A stretch of DNA of 64,000 nucleotides from CBDHHC01 sp965263345 (GTDB lineage Bacteria; Pseudomonadota; Alphaproteobacteria; Rhizobiales; CBDHHC01): contig CBDHHC010000005.1 in assembly GCA_965263345.1 (NCBI GenBank), positions 1-64,000 of the forward strand. The letters are read 5' to 3'. Each line of letters opens with the position of its first letter. The first letter of the stretch is position 1. Of this stretch, positions 19,326-27,794 are shown piece by piece. The notes beneath the pieces were generated by a model. It was given only the letters and a program-made list of their open reading frames with translations. It did no database searches and had not been told where the DNA came from. Made by a program: the position numbers and the translations under genes.

Positions 19326-19446
19326 ATAAGTGTATTATTCTATATCTTTGGTCATTTTGAACCATTTTTTCATAATCAAATCTGTAAGCTTATAAAATAA
19401 GAACGTTTTATGCTCTCTCCTTTTAAACTAAACTGTGTCGTTTGCC

Positions 19447-20661
19447 ATGACCCATGATAGCCGTATCATTTTTGGTATTTCTTTTGCCCTTATTCTTACA
19501 CTTACAGTCTATGCAACCTACCCTGTTACGCTTCCAAGCCTCACAACGCAATGGAATATGAGTGCCACTGAGGCTGGCTGGATTGCCGGTTCATTTTTTC
19601 TGGGACATACAATTGCAGTTGCCAGTTTGCCTGCCCTTACGGATCGCTTAGCGGCAAAATATATTTTTTTGTTCAGTACGATCGTTACTGCCCTTGCAAG
19701 TGCCGGCTTTGCTCTCACAGCTTATGATGCTTGGTCAGCCTCATTGTGGAGACTACTACAAGGTTTTGGATTGGGCGGCGCGTATATTCCAGGCTTAAGA
19801 GCTCTTATCGATAGTGTTCATCCTTCCTCTAGAGACCGGGCAGCTGCATGGTATACGTCCCTTTATTATATAGGTGCCAGTGCTTCTTATTTTGGGTCCG
19901 GGTATCTTTTAAAGAATTATGGATGGGAATTTGTGTTTCTTGTGGCCTGCATTGGCCCTATATTAGGGTGTCTTATTGGCGTTTTGCTCTTAAAAACAAT
20001 TTGGCCACAAGCCAGTCAAGCGCATATCAAAGACAACACACAGTCAATGAAATCTATTTTATTTCAACGACGTACATTAGGTCTCACACTTGGATATTCT
20101 GCCCATAATGCAGAGCTTTTAACGTTTCATAGTTGGTCGATTGCTTTTTTGGCTTTTGCTTTCTCGGTTTCAAATGATGCCTCCTCCACACCTCTTTCTC
20201 CTGGGGCTTTAATTGCCCTTATTACAATTGTTGCAGTACCGGCAAGTGTTTATACGAATTCACTTATTCCTAAAGTTCCCAGATCACGCATTCTGCTCTA
20301 TGTTACTTCTCTATCCTTAGTTGTCGGTATTGCTTTTGGATGGTCAGCTTATCTGCCAGAATATGCTATTATCTTATTGACCCTGTTATTTATGATCACA
20401 ATAGCTGCAGATTCTGCTGCTCTTACGAATGGATTAATATCTAGCACACCACCAGAACATTTAGGAAAAGTGCTTGCCTTTTATTCGGCGAGCTCTTATG
20501 GGGCCAGCACTATTGCTCCATTCTTTTTTGGCTTTTTATTAGATAGTTATGGCGGCTCTCAATCTCTTACGGCGTGGGGATGGAGCTTTGTATGTTTTCA
20601 AATCTGCGTCTATTTTCTCGCTCGTCTTGGCGCGTATCTCTATCGAAGTGAGGTTCAATAA
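19447..20661 (+). CDS. Major facilitator superfamily transporter
   Basis: About 404 residues with twelve hydrophobic segments and the MFS loop motif GHTIAVASLPALTDRLAAKY between segments 2 and 3. It is divergent from phnG. An in-frame GTG at 19435 would add four residues; ATG at 19447 is preferred, though neither has a clear ribosome site. The substrate is unknown. Its place inside the phosphonate island suggests export or import of a phosphonate-derived compound, which is inference only. Confidence 0.82.
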   Translation: MTHDSRIIFGISFALILTLTVYATYPVTLPSLTTQWNMSATEAGWIAGSFFLGHTIAVASLPALTDRLAAKYIFLFSTIVTALASAGFALTAYDAWSASLWRLLQGFGLGGAYIPGLRALIDSVHPSSRDRAAAWYTSLYYIGASASYFGSGYLLKNYGWEFVFLVACIGPILGCLIGVLLLKTIWPQASQAHIKDNTQSMKSILFQRRTLGLTLGYSAHNAELLTFHSWSIAFLAFAFSVSNDASSTPLSPGALIALITIVAVPASVYTNSLIPKVPRSRILLYVTSLSLVVGIAFGWSAYLPEYAIILLTLLFMITIAADSAALTNGLISSTPPEHLGKVLAFYSASSYGASTIAPFFFGFLLDSYGGSQSLTAWGWSFVCFQICVYFLARLGAYLYRSEVQ

Positions 20662-20662
20662 T

Positions 20663-21400
20663 TTAAACGGCCGCTTTTAATAATGCTAATCCTAAGATAA
20701 ATAGAAAACCAAGTACGAGTTTTCTAAATATATCTACCGGTAACTTTTGACGTATGCTGCTGCCAGCCCAAACACCAAAATATACAAACAGCAACCCACA
20801 CATTGAAACCATAATGGCTTGCGTTGTTATAATCCCTAATCTAGTGAGGCCAATAGACATAACTATTGTCGAGAGTGTGAATGAACAATTGATCGCTTGT
20901 ACAAAGCGATTGGGATCAAGTTTTAACGCCAATAGGTAAGGCAATACAGGCATAACTTGAGAGCCTGTCATGCCATTAATCATTCCTGTGAAAAACCCTG
21001 TTGGTGTCATAAGGCTTTTTGATGTTGCAGCAGAAAGGGTCATTTCAGGTTGTGCAAATGCAAAGATTGTATAGACAATTAAAATTAATCCAAGACATGC
21101 GCCTAAAATACTGACATCTAAAGTATTTAAAATCCATAAACCAATGATAAGTCCTGGCACCGCAGAAATAAAAAGGGGCCAAAATTTACTAACTGTTTCC
21201 TTAAAATGACCTGCGGCTTTCATAGTAAAAAAGTTACTTGCTAAGGATGGGAGCAGTACTAGTGGCAGCGCTTCCTTTACACCCATTATCAAAGCAAGCA
21301 GTGACAGGCAGGTTGTTGAAAACCCAAGGCCTGTGACCCCTTTTACAAAAGCTGCAAAGATATAACAGCAGATAACGATGAGAAATAAAGTGATATCCAT
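20663..21400 (-). CDS. TauE/SafE family permease
   Basis: A membrane protein with about eight hydrophobic segments and the TauE/SafE (DUF81) features FVKGVTGLGFSTTCLSLLAL near the N-terminus and a repeat, GMINGMTGSQVMPVLPYLLAL, in the second half. The family exports sulfite, sulfoacetate or other small anions. ATG at 21400 is preferred. An in-frame TTG at 21448 would overlap the hexapeptide transferase by 29 bases. It lies just downstream of that transferase on the same strand and probably shares its transcript. The substrate is unknown. Confidence 0.75.
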   Translation of the reverse strand: MDITLFLIVICCYIFAAFVKGVTGLGFSTTCLSLLALIMGVKEALPLVLLPSLASNFFTMKAAGHFKETVSKFWPLFISAVPGLIIGLWILNTLDVSILGACLGLILIVYTIFAFAQPEMTLSAATSKSLMTPTGFFTGMINGMTGSQVMPVLPYLLALKLDPNRFVQAINCSFTLSTIVMSIGLTRLGIITTQAIMVSMCGLLFVYFGVWAGSSIRQKLPVDIFRKLVLGFLFILGLALLKAAV

Positions 21401-21419
21401 AAAAAATGGTTGCTTTTTA

Positions 21420-22082
21420 CTATGAATGTTTTGAGATAAATTGTTCAATTGGTAAGTGTCGAAAATCTTCCAACGCCTCTCTTAACTTACCATGATCCCA
21501 ATCCCACCAAGCAATTGCTTGTAATTGTTCGGCAATTTCTGGTGCAAACCTCTTTTTTAATTGTTTTGCTGGAATATTACCCACTATTGTATAAGGTGCA
21601 ACATCTTTTGTGACGACAGCTCCAGCCGCAATCACTGCTCCATTTCCTATTGTGATACCTGGAAGAATAACAACGCCATGGCCTATCCAAACATCATGTC
21701 CGATTGAAACTGGGTGAGACTGTCGCCATTCGAATATACTCTCATCATCTTCCGCATCAGCCCAATATTTTGAAGCACGATATGTAAAATGAGACTGGCT
21801 TGCCCGCCACATGGGATGATTACCTGGGTTAATTCTTACATGTGCCGCAATTGAACAAAATTTTCCAATAGTGGTATCAATGACTTCTCCATCATTCACG
21901 ATATAAGAATAGTCTCCTAGTATACTTTTGGTAAAAGAAGTTCTTGCACCAACTTCTGTATATCTTCCCAATTGAGACTCTTTGACTTCAGCAGTTGGAT
22001 GAATAGCGGGTTGATTTCCTAGTCTAGGTGCTCCCGAGGATGCTTCCCAAGTTGTTGTTATATCATGTGAGTTGTTCGTCAT
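21420..22082 (-). CDS. Phosphonate-cluster hexapeptide-repeat transferase
   Basis: A left-handed beta-helix acyltransferase of 220 residues, with hexapeptide runs such as IGHDVWIGHGVVILPGITIG followed by NGAVIAAGAVVTKDVAPYTI. It resembles the 'phosphonate metabolism protein, transferase hexapeptide repeat family' often found in phn operons (TIGR03308, from memory). It probably acetylates an amino- or hydroxy-phosphonate. It is divergent from phnC with 170-210 bases between starts, so both could be controlled from one region. Confidence 0.82.
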   Translation of the reverse strand: MTNNSHDITTTWEASSGAPRLGNQPAIHPTAEVKESQLGRYTEVGARTSFTKSILGDYSYIVNDGEVIDTTIGKFCSIAAHVRINPGNHPMWRASQSHFTYRASKYWADAEDDESIFEWRQSHPVSIGHDVWIGHGVVILPGITIGNGAVIAAGAVVTKDVAPYTIVGNIPAKQLKKRFAPEIAEQLQAIAWWDWDHGKLREALEDFRHLPIEQFISKHS

Positions 22083-22166
22083 AAAAATATATTCTGTCCT
22101 GAATTGAAGCTTAGACTATCGCATAAATAATCATTTATTCAACTTTTTAATCTATAAGCCCTGCTT

Positions 22167-22185
22167 ATATAAGTGAAACTTATAT
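22167..22185. repeat. Perfect inverted repeat between the transferase and phnC
   Basis: Eight-base arms ATATAAGT and ACTTATAT flank GAA, upstream of phnC and the divergent transferase. The size and symmetry fit an operator for a dimeric regulator. No candidate regulator gene lies in the phn island, so the link is inference. Confidence 0.35.
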
Positions 22186-22207
22186 CAGTATAACTTTCCC
22201 TCAGCAA

Positions 22208-22225
22208 TTGTAACATTTCCTTCAC
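22208..22225 (+). promoter_or_regulatory. Candidate Pho box upstream of phnC
   Basis: TTGTAAC, a four-base spacer ATTT, then CCTTCAC resembles a PhoB half-site pair with 11-base spacing. A TATATT at 22232 could serve as the -10 element. It sits 60-80 bases before the phnC start. Together with the phnG site it suggests both halves of the island respond to phosphate starvation. Confidence 0.42.
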
Positions 22226-22289
22226 AAAATTTATATTTATTTGTCATACAAGCATGCTAGGCGTTTTCAAACTTCGTCATGAGAATGCT

Positions 22290-23177
22290 ATGATTAATGC
22301 TATCAAGATTACCAATGTCTATAAGTCATTCGGTTTTAAAAAAACTGTCCTAAAAAATATAAACTTATCAATTGATAAGGGCGAAATGGTCGCTTTGATT
22401 GGTGCCTCTGGTTCTGGAAAATCTACATTGATTCGTACAATTTCCGGCCTGATTACAATTGATAAAAGTTCTGATAATAAAGATAAATCAATCAGTATCT
22501 TAGGAACAGATATCCAGAAAAACGGACGCGTTCTAAAATCTGCTAATCATTTGCGTTCTCGTACTGGTGTCGTGTTTCAACAGTTTAATCTTGTTCCTAG
22601 ATTGTCTGTTCTTGTAAATGTGCTGCTTGGCAATCTTGGTCAAATTCCTCGTTGGCGTGGCTCTTTGGGTTGGTTTACACACGAAGAAAAACAAAAAGCC
22701 ATGCTTGCTCTTGAGCGTGTTGGAATTGCCCCACAGGCTTTACAACGCGGCTCCACGCTCTCTGGTGGCCAACAGCAACGTGCTGCTATTGCCCGCACTC
22801 TTGTGCAAGGTGCTGAAATTATCATAGCTGACGAGCCTATTGCTTCGCTTGACCCTAATTCCGCAAGACGTGTTATGGAAATCTTATCACGACTTAATCA
22901 GGAAGATGGCATTACTATTCTGGTGTCTTTGCACCAGGTGGAATATGCGATGCGATATTGTCCACGAACTGTCGCCTTGCGAGATGGTGAAGTTGTCTAT
23001 GACGGACCATCTGAGAATTTAACTCCTGACTTTCTTAATGAGCTTTACGGCGCGGAAAGTAAGGAATTGTTTTTACCTGGTTTTAATAAAACATCACAAC
23101 AAGACGTTGAGGCTTCTGACACTCAAGACACCCGTCTTAAGCAATCAGAATTACAACCTCTTGAAGTCCCGGCATAA
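22290..23177 (+). CDS. phnC: Phosphonate ABC transporter ATP-binding protein PhnC
   Basis: An ABC ATPase with Walker A LIGASGSGKSTL, Q-loop VFQQFNLVPRLSV, signature LSGGQQQRAAIART, Walker B IIIADEPIASLD and the H-loop SLHQVEYA. The HQVEYA motif is typical of PhnC. It powers phosphonate uptake through PhnE. ATG at 22290 is preferred to 22254 because GAGA lies upstream and the first conserved strand then starts at the usual distance. About 40 extra polar residues follow the ATPase domain. It is the first gene of phnCDE. Confidence 0.93.
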   Translation: MINAIKITNVYKSFGFKKTVLKNINLSIDKGEMVALIGASGSGKSTLIRTISGLITIDKSSDNKDKSISILGTDIQKNGRVLKSANHLRSRTGVVFQQFNLVPRLSVLVNVLLGNLGQIPRWRGSLGWFTHEEKQKAMLALERVGIAPQALQRGSTLSGGQQQRAAIARTLVQGAEIIIADEPIASLDPNSARRVMEILSRLNQEDGITILVSLHQVEYAMRYCPRTVALRDGEVVYDGPSENLTPDFLNELYGAESKELFLPGFNKTSQQDVEASDTQDTRLKQSELQPLEVPA

Positions 23178-23285
23178 GTTTTCCAGGACTTTAAACAGTT
23201 AGGCCGTTTTGGTGGCCTTTAAATGCTTCGTGAGGAAGCAACAAGTCATCTAGTAAATAAGATGATTATATTCAGGGAGACTATT

Positions 23286-24281
23286 ATGTTTAAAAAAATC
23301 CTTAGTGTTGCAGCTCTTGCAACATCTCTATTTTCAGCAACTGCATTTGCTGAAGACAAAGTTGTAAACTTTGGAATTATTGCGACTGAAGCTTCTACAA
23401 GCTTGAAAAAAGTTTGGGAACCTTACCTGGCTGAAATGAGCAAAGCGACTGGCCTTAAAATCAAAGGTTTCTATGCTTCTGATTACGCTGGTGTTATCGA
23501 AGGCATGCGTTTTAATAAAGTTCAAGTTGCTTGGTTTGGTAACAAATCTGCAATGGAAGCTGTTGATCGTTCTAAAGGTGAAGTTTTCGCTCAGTCAGTA
23601 GACAGCGACGGCAACCCAGGTTACTGGTCACTTGTTCTAGCACACAAAGACAGCAAGTTCGAAAAGCTTGAAGATGTTCTTAAATGTGACAAATCTCTAA
23701 ACTTCGGTATTGGTGACCCTAACTCAACATCTGGTTTCCTAGTCCCAACAACTTACATTTTTGCTGCAAAAAACATCAATCCAAAAGATTGTTTTAAAAC
23801 TGTTCGTAATGCAAACCACCAGGCAAATGCTATGGCTGTTGCTAACAAACAAGTTGACGTTGCTGCAAACAATACTGAGAACATGCGTCGTCTAAAAGAA
23901 ACTAACCCAGAAGCTTTCAATAAAATTAAAGTTATCTGGAAATCTCCATTGATCCCATCTGATCCATTGGTATGGCGTAAAGATCTTGACAAAGACGTTA
24001 AAGCGAAAATCTACAAATTCGTAATGTCTTATGGCCGTCTTGGGACACCTGAAGAAGTTGCTGCAGCACGTAAAGTACTTGGTGCACTTCAGTGGGCTCC
24101 ATTCCGTCCATCTTCAAACGCACAGCTTTTCCCAATTCGCCAGCTTGCATTCAACAAGAAAATCTTGAAAATCAAGCAAGATACAAAGCTTAGCGACGAA
24201 GAGAAGAAAAAGAAAATTTCAGCACTAGAAGCAGAAGCTAAAAAAATTGCTGATCTAGCTGCTAAAGTTCCTAGTCTTTAA
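23286..24281 (+). CDS. phnD: Phosphonate ABC transporter substrate-binding protein PhnD
   Basis: A 331-residue secreted binding protein. It has a Sec signal peptide (FKKILSVAALATSLFSATAFA), then NFGIIATEASTSLKKVWEPY and the ligand-loop segment FGIGDPNSTSGFLVP, whose backbone and Ser/Thr residues hold the phosphonate group in this family. The ATG at 23286 has cagggaga upstream and is chosen over 23223. Codon use looks optimised compared with phnC and phnE, which fits high expression. A strong terminator-like hairpin follows directly. Confidence 0.94.
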   Translation: MFKKILSVAALATSLFSATAFAEDKVVNFGIIATEASTSLKKVWEPYLAEMSKATGLKIKGFYASDYAGVIEGMRFNKVQVAWFGNKSAMEAVDRSKGEVFAQSVDSDGNPGYWSLVLAHKDSKFEKLEDVLKCDKSLNFGIGDPNSTSGFLVPTTYIFAAKNINPKDCFKTVRNANHQANAMAVANKQVDVAANNTENMRRLKETNPEAFNKIKVIWKSPLIPSDPLVWRKDLDKDVKAKIYKFVMSYGRLGTPEEVAAARKVLGALQWAPFRPSSNAQLFPIRQLAFNKKILKIKQDTKLSDEEKKKKISALEAEAKKIADLAAKVPSL

Positions 24282-24301
24282 GTTTTAAGGCTTTCACATT
24301 G

Positions 24302-24330
24302 CGGCGCTGGTAAACCCCAGCGCCGTTTTG
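24302..24330 (+). terminator. Intrinsic terminator/attenuator between phnD and phnE
   Basis: A perfect nine-base-pair GC-rich stem (24302-24310 with 24317-24325) and a six-base loop are followed by a T-rich tract (ttttgttttattg, then a T run). It lies 20 bases after the phnD stop and 36 before phnE. It should stop most transcripts after the binding protein and let a fraction continue into the permease gene. Confidence 0.8.
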
Positions 24331-24365
24331 TTTTATTGTTTTTTTGAATTTAAGGCCATATCGTT

Positions 24366-25187
24366 ATGACTGATACCACAGCTGCACCTCATAAATCTCA
24401 TCTTGATATGATGGTTCCAAAACGTCCGTTATCTTCCAGGGCAATCAACTGGCTCATTACCCTTTTTGTTGTCGGTATTTTAGTCTGGAGTTGGGCTCCT
24501 GCTGAGATGAGTAATGGGATACGCATCTTTACAGACTGGCGTAATATGGCTGAATTCGGGTCAGCATTTTTACAACCTAATTTTCATGATTATGATATTT
24601 ACTTAAAAGATATGGTTGTTACCATTCAGATTGCGGTTTGGGGGACGGCCCTTGCTGTTGTATTTGGTATTCCTTTCGCTATTTTATGTTCGTCTAACAT
24701 TTGCCCTCAATGGATTGTCCAGCCGACGCGCAGAATTATGGATGCGTTCCGGGCGATTAATGAAATTGTTTTTGCCCTTTTCTTTGTTGTTGCCGTTGGC
24801 CTTGGCCCATTTGCCGGTGTGATGGCGCTGTTTATTCATAATACTGGCATTATTGCCAAACTGTTTTCTGAAGCTGTTGAAGCTATAGATCCACGCCCTG
24901 TTGAGGGTATTCGTGCAACTGGAGCTTCACGATTACAAGAAGTTATTTTTGGTGTTATTCCGCAAGTTATTCCGCTTTGGATTTCTTATGTCCTTTATCG
25001 TTTTGAGACCAATGTGCGTTCTGCGACAGTGCTTGGAATTATTGGTGCCGGCGGTATCGGCCAGGTGCTTTATGAAAGCATCCGCAGTTTCCAATATCCA
25101 GAAACAGCAGCGATTATTATTATTGTCGTGATCTCAGTTAGTTTGATTGATATTGTAAGTTCGCAGTTGCGCAAGGCCTTGGTTTAG
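24366..25187 (+). CDS. phnE: Phosphonate ABC transporter permease PhnE
   Basis: A 273-residue inner-membrane permease with about six hydrophobic segments. The cytoplasmic EAA loop reads VEGIRATGASRLQEVIFGVI, and the C-terminal FETNVRSATVLGIIGAGGIG is typical of PhnE. It forms the channel driven by PhnC. There is only one permease gene, where some alphaproteobacteria have two. It follows the hairpin after phnD. The decayed region begins right behind it. Confidence 0.93.
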   Translation: MTDTTAAPHKSHLDMMVPKRPLSSRAINWLITLFVVGILVWSWAPAEMSNGIRIFTDWRNMAEFGSAFLQPNFHDYDIYLKDMVVTIQIAVWGTALAVVFGIPFAILCSSNICPQWIVQPTRRIMDAFRAINEIVFALFFVVAVGLGPFAGVMALFIHNTGIIAKLFSEAVEAIDPRPVEGIRATGASRLQEVIFGVIPQVIPLWISYVLYRFETNVRSATVLGIIGAGGIGQVLYESIRSFQYPETAAIIIIVVISVSLIDIVSSQLRKALV

Positions 25188-25204
25188 GGATTTTTTAGCT
25201 CTGT

Positions 25205-25234
25205 TTTAGTTTCGTTCAAGCGCCACGAAGGCTG
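25205..25234 (+). repeat. Direct repeat, copy 1
   Basis: Thirty bases (core cgccacgaaggctg) that recur at 25339-25368 with a single A/G difference. Both copies are followed by short GC-rich inverted sequences, unlike the AT-rich surroundings. It may be an extragenic repeat family of this genome. Confidence 0.75.
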
Positions 25235-25266
25235 TTCGAGCAACGCTCGGCGCGCAGTCGCGCTTG

Positions 25267-25303
25267 CCATACAATATAATGACTTCATCATTATATTGTA
25301 TGG
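25267..25303. repeat. Perfect 16-bp inverted repeat (hairpin)
   Basis: Arms 25267-25282 and 25288-25303 are exact reverse complements around the loop cttca. No T-run follows, so it is not a normal terminator. It sits between the two copies of the 30-base repeat. Confidence 0.85.
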
Positions 25304-25338
25304 AGGTCATGTTTCTTGTTAGGTTTGTATGGTTTATT

Positions 25339-25368
25339 TTTAGTTTCGTTCAGGCGCCACGAAGGCTG
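25339..25368 (+). repeat. Direct repeat, copy 2
   Basis: Second copy of the 30-base repeat at 25205-25234, differing at one position. It continues into gcgcgcctcaatggcgc. A nine-bp hairpin (25394-25402 with 25408-25416) follows. Confidence 0.75.
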
Positions 25369-26193
25369 CGCGCCTCAATGGCGCTAGTCCTCATAGTCAT
25401 GCTCCTCGCATGACTAATCGTCCGGGTGGTAAAAATAATTTTTAGTGGGTGTTTTTTATAAAATTGTGAGTTTTTCTTAGTTTTCTCTGGATTATGCCAT
25501 AACACTAGCATAGTACCGTTACGCTGTCAAGGACTTTTTTCCTGGGATTTTTTTCTTTCTTATTTATGGTTAGGGAAGGGTTAAAGTCATTGCCTTTAAT
25601 GAGAGAAGTCAGATTCATATTTTTAGTACGACATGTGTTTATAGATCACCTTGCGAGATTGCAATATGTGGCAGACTGACAAAGTTTTGGAAAGATTGTG
25701 AGGGATAGCCTAATGTCTGGAACAAAGTTGAATATCCTGTCCAGCAGGCAAAGATATTTCGCTTAACGGAAACTAAAGCGTTGAGATTGACACTCGTTAT
25801 TTTGGATGAATTATTGTAGTCTTAAAGGCAATATAGGCAAAATGCCAATTTTTTTGACGCCAAAACTTATTTAATCTGTGTTTAAAAAATTTTGCAGCAT
25901 TTAATGATTCTTAGTAAAATTTGTTTGCACTCTGCCTTAGTGACGATTTATTTAGAGTGGTATAGAATATATACATGTAAAATCGAACGATTGCCAAATT
26001 CGGTTTTAAAGTGGTAAATGATCATGTCTCTGCTTATGCTGGCGCTGAAAAGTTCTAGGATATGAAAAGAGGTATAAGGATGGAATGATTTCATCATAGC
26101 CTATTTACAAAAAGCTCTAGGTACTTAGAAAACCGATAATTCACTAGGACGGTTGCTATGCTTGAAGGATCGCGTTAACAAATCAACTCAAGT

Positions 26194-27183
26194 GTGCTAC
26201 TGCAAGCGGCAGAGGCGGTTGAAGGCACACTTGCTATATACTATCTACCTCGTCTTGTTGACGCACTTCGGGATCATATGACGGCAAATATTGCATTCAT
26301 CACATCGGCGGAGGACAAGCCAGTGACACGGGCACGCATGATCGTTGCCTCGCAGGATGGACAACCGCGAAAAGAGATCTCATATACTTTAGCTAACACA
26401 CCATGTGCACTAGTTTACGATGGAGATACAGTTGCGATCCCATGCGATTTGGAAGAACAATTCCCCAGTAAGGTTGGCCGTGAGAGCTATGTGGGACTAT
26501 CTCTACGTATAGACTCAAGCGGCGTTGACGGCCATCTTGCTGTATTCTCACCCGAGCCTATTTCAGAAATGGATATCGTGCTCAGTATCATGCGCATCTT
26601 CGGTCATAGGATCGATGCAGAACTACGACGACAGCGGTTTGACTAGCAGCGCGACGAGCTACTTGCAGCCTTAAAGGATACAAATGTCCGGCTTCGTCGT
26701 CGTTATCGCACACTTCATGACGCTAATCAGTTTAAAACGAGCCTTCTTGGCATGATCGCACATGATTTACGCAATACTCTTTTAGTCATAGTCGCACAAG
26801 CTGAGTCGATAGAAGCATATGATGCCGCAAAATCTGAGAAACAAATAGCAAAAGCGACTGGCAAGGTTCTATCCAATGCGAACCGAATGGCGAATATGAT
26901 CTCAGCAACTCTTGAACGAGCACGTGCCGACATTACAACTCTTACTCTCGATACATCGCTAACTGATCTAACTGGCCTTGTGCGAACAGCAATGGAGGCG
27001 TGGTCAGAGTCGAAAGTGCAGGCAAAAACAAATGGGCGACATTTGAGATTAGCCTTCCTATTGGAAATGGCTTTGCCTGATGGAACTTTAAAATGTCTTA
27101 CAGGCTTTTCTACTTTTTTCTCACACCCTCTGAGTCAGGAATGGCCTGTGAGTCAGGTGGTTTGTACAATATGTGGATTATGA
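26194..27183 (+). pseudogene. Degraded GAF-histidine kinase
   Basis: One continuous frame is broken by a TAG at 26644-26646. Before it lies a GAF domain: NTPCALVYDG, then a segment like RESYVGLSLRIDSSGVDGHL, and the closing IMRIFGHRIDAELRRQR. After it the frame continues through a linker into a HisKA box with the phospho-acceptor His in MIAHDLRNTLL and a dimer helix. The ATP-binding domain is missing: from about 27055 the sequence turns into unrelated residues. No good start codon is present, the best being GTG at 26194. Base composition is visibly richer in G+C than neighbouring genes, suggesting acquired DNA that has since decayed. Confidence 0.75.
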
Positions 27184-27228
27184 GTATCAAAAAAGTTCGT
27201 GTATTCATCTAAGGATTTGAACCCACAC

Positions 27229-27564
27229 TCAACCTTCAATAACCCCATCCTCAAAATGCAACATACCGTCTTCCGTGCCATAACCAAGCAAAGCCGCAGA
27301 GAAGATTTTATTGTTATCCAAATCAATTACGAGGGAGACAAGGTCCTTTATATCTTCTTCGTGCCAAATAACATGTATCAACCCTGCTCTTATTTCGCGG
27401 GACTGATAGGGAATGTTGGAATTTTCATTGCTGACATTACCACTGTCAACAAGGGCTTTATACGAAGCCAATCCATTTTCAAAGCTGACCTCAAAGGCTA
27501 AGCCTCCTGAATAAGTATAACGAATCGTTTTACCGTCCATAAGATGTTGTGGTGTTTCTGGCAT
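27229..27564 (-). CDS. MoaF-like small protein
   Basis: A 111-residue protein with a beta-rich pattern, including GKTIRYTYSGGLAFEVSFENG, then an IHVIWHEEDIKDLVSLVIDL stretch and the acidic end EDGVIEG. This looks like a single MoaF/lipocalin-type domain, from memory of the family. The name does not establish a role in molybdenum cofactor synthesis, and no mo-genes are near. It is preceded by a gap and stands alone. Alternatively it is a generic calycin-fold binding protein. Confidence 0.5.
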   Translation of the reverse strand: MPETPQHLMDGKTIRYTYSGGLAFEVSFENGLASYKALVDSGNVSNENSNIPYQSREIRAGLIHVIWHEEDIKDLVSLVIDLDNNKIFSAALLGYGTEDGMLHFEDGVIEG

Positions 27565-27794
27565 GGTGGTCTCTTCGTTGTTTATTACCTTTTAAATCTA
27601 ATGCCCCTGTCTTTCTCAAGAGATCATTATCAGACTTTTTCTCAACTTATCTAGATAGTCTTTAGTGAGTAATTTCCTGTACAAGCTAGGAAATGTATTA
27701 GTCGTGCTCCTTCAAACATAAGACAAATGAGACAGGCTTTGTGCACCTGCTTCATTTTGTTACTCTCTATATGATGACTTTGTTACCTTAAACT

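Larger units (their letters stand above)
25188..26193. other. Gene-free decayed interval with repeats
   Basis: About 1 kb with no credible coding sequence. It holds a 30-base direct repeat in two copies, a perfect 16-bp hairpin and a second 9-bp hairpin in the first 230 bases (listed separately). The rest shows only short fragments broken by stops. I could not recognise a former gene. It sits between phnE and a dead sensor kinase, so it may be the remains of an inserted element. Confidence 0.5.

Noticed and set aside
21401..21448. Upstream in-frame start for the TauE-type gene (TTG at 21448)
   Set aside because: It would overlap the transferase gene with a poor start codon. ATG at 21400 starts just before the first membrane segment.
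27190..27250. Reverse complement of aaggatttgaaccc resembling a tRNA T-arm at the edge of the decayed region
   Set aside because: The stem on either side does not pair beyond three bases and no acceptor, D-arm or anticodon arm can be traced. At best it is a tRNA fragment left by an old insertion.
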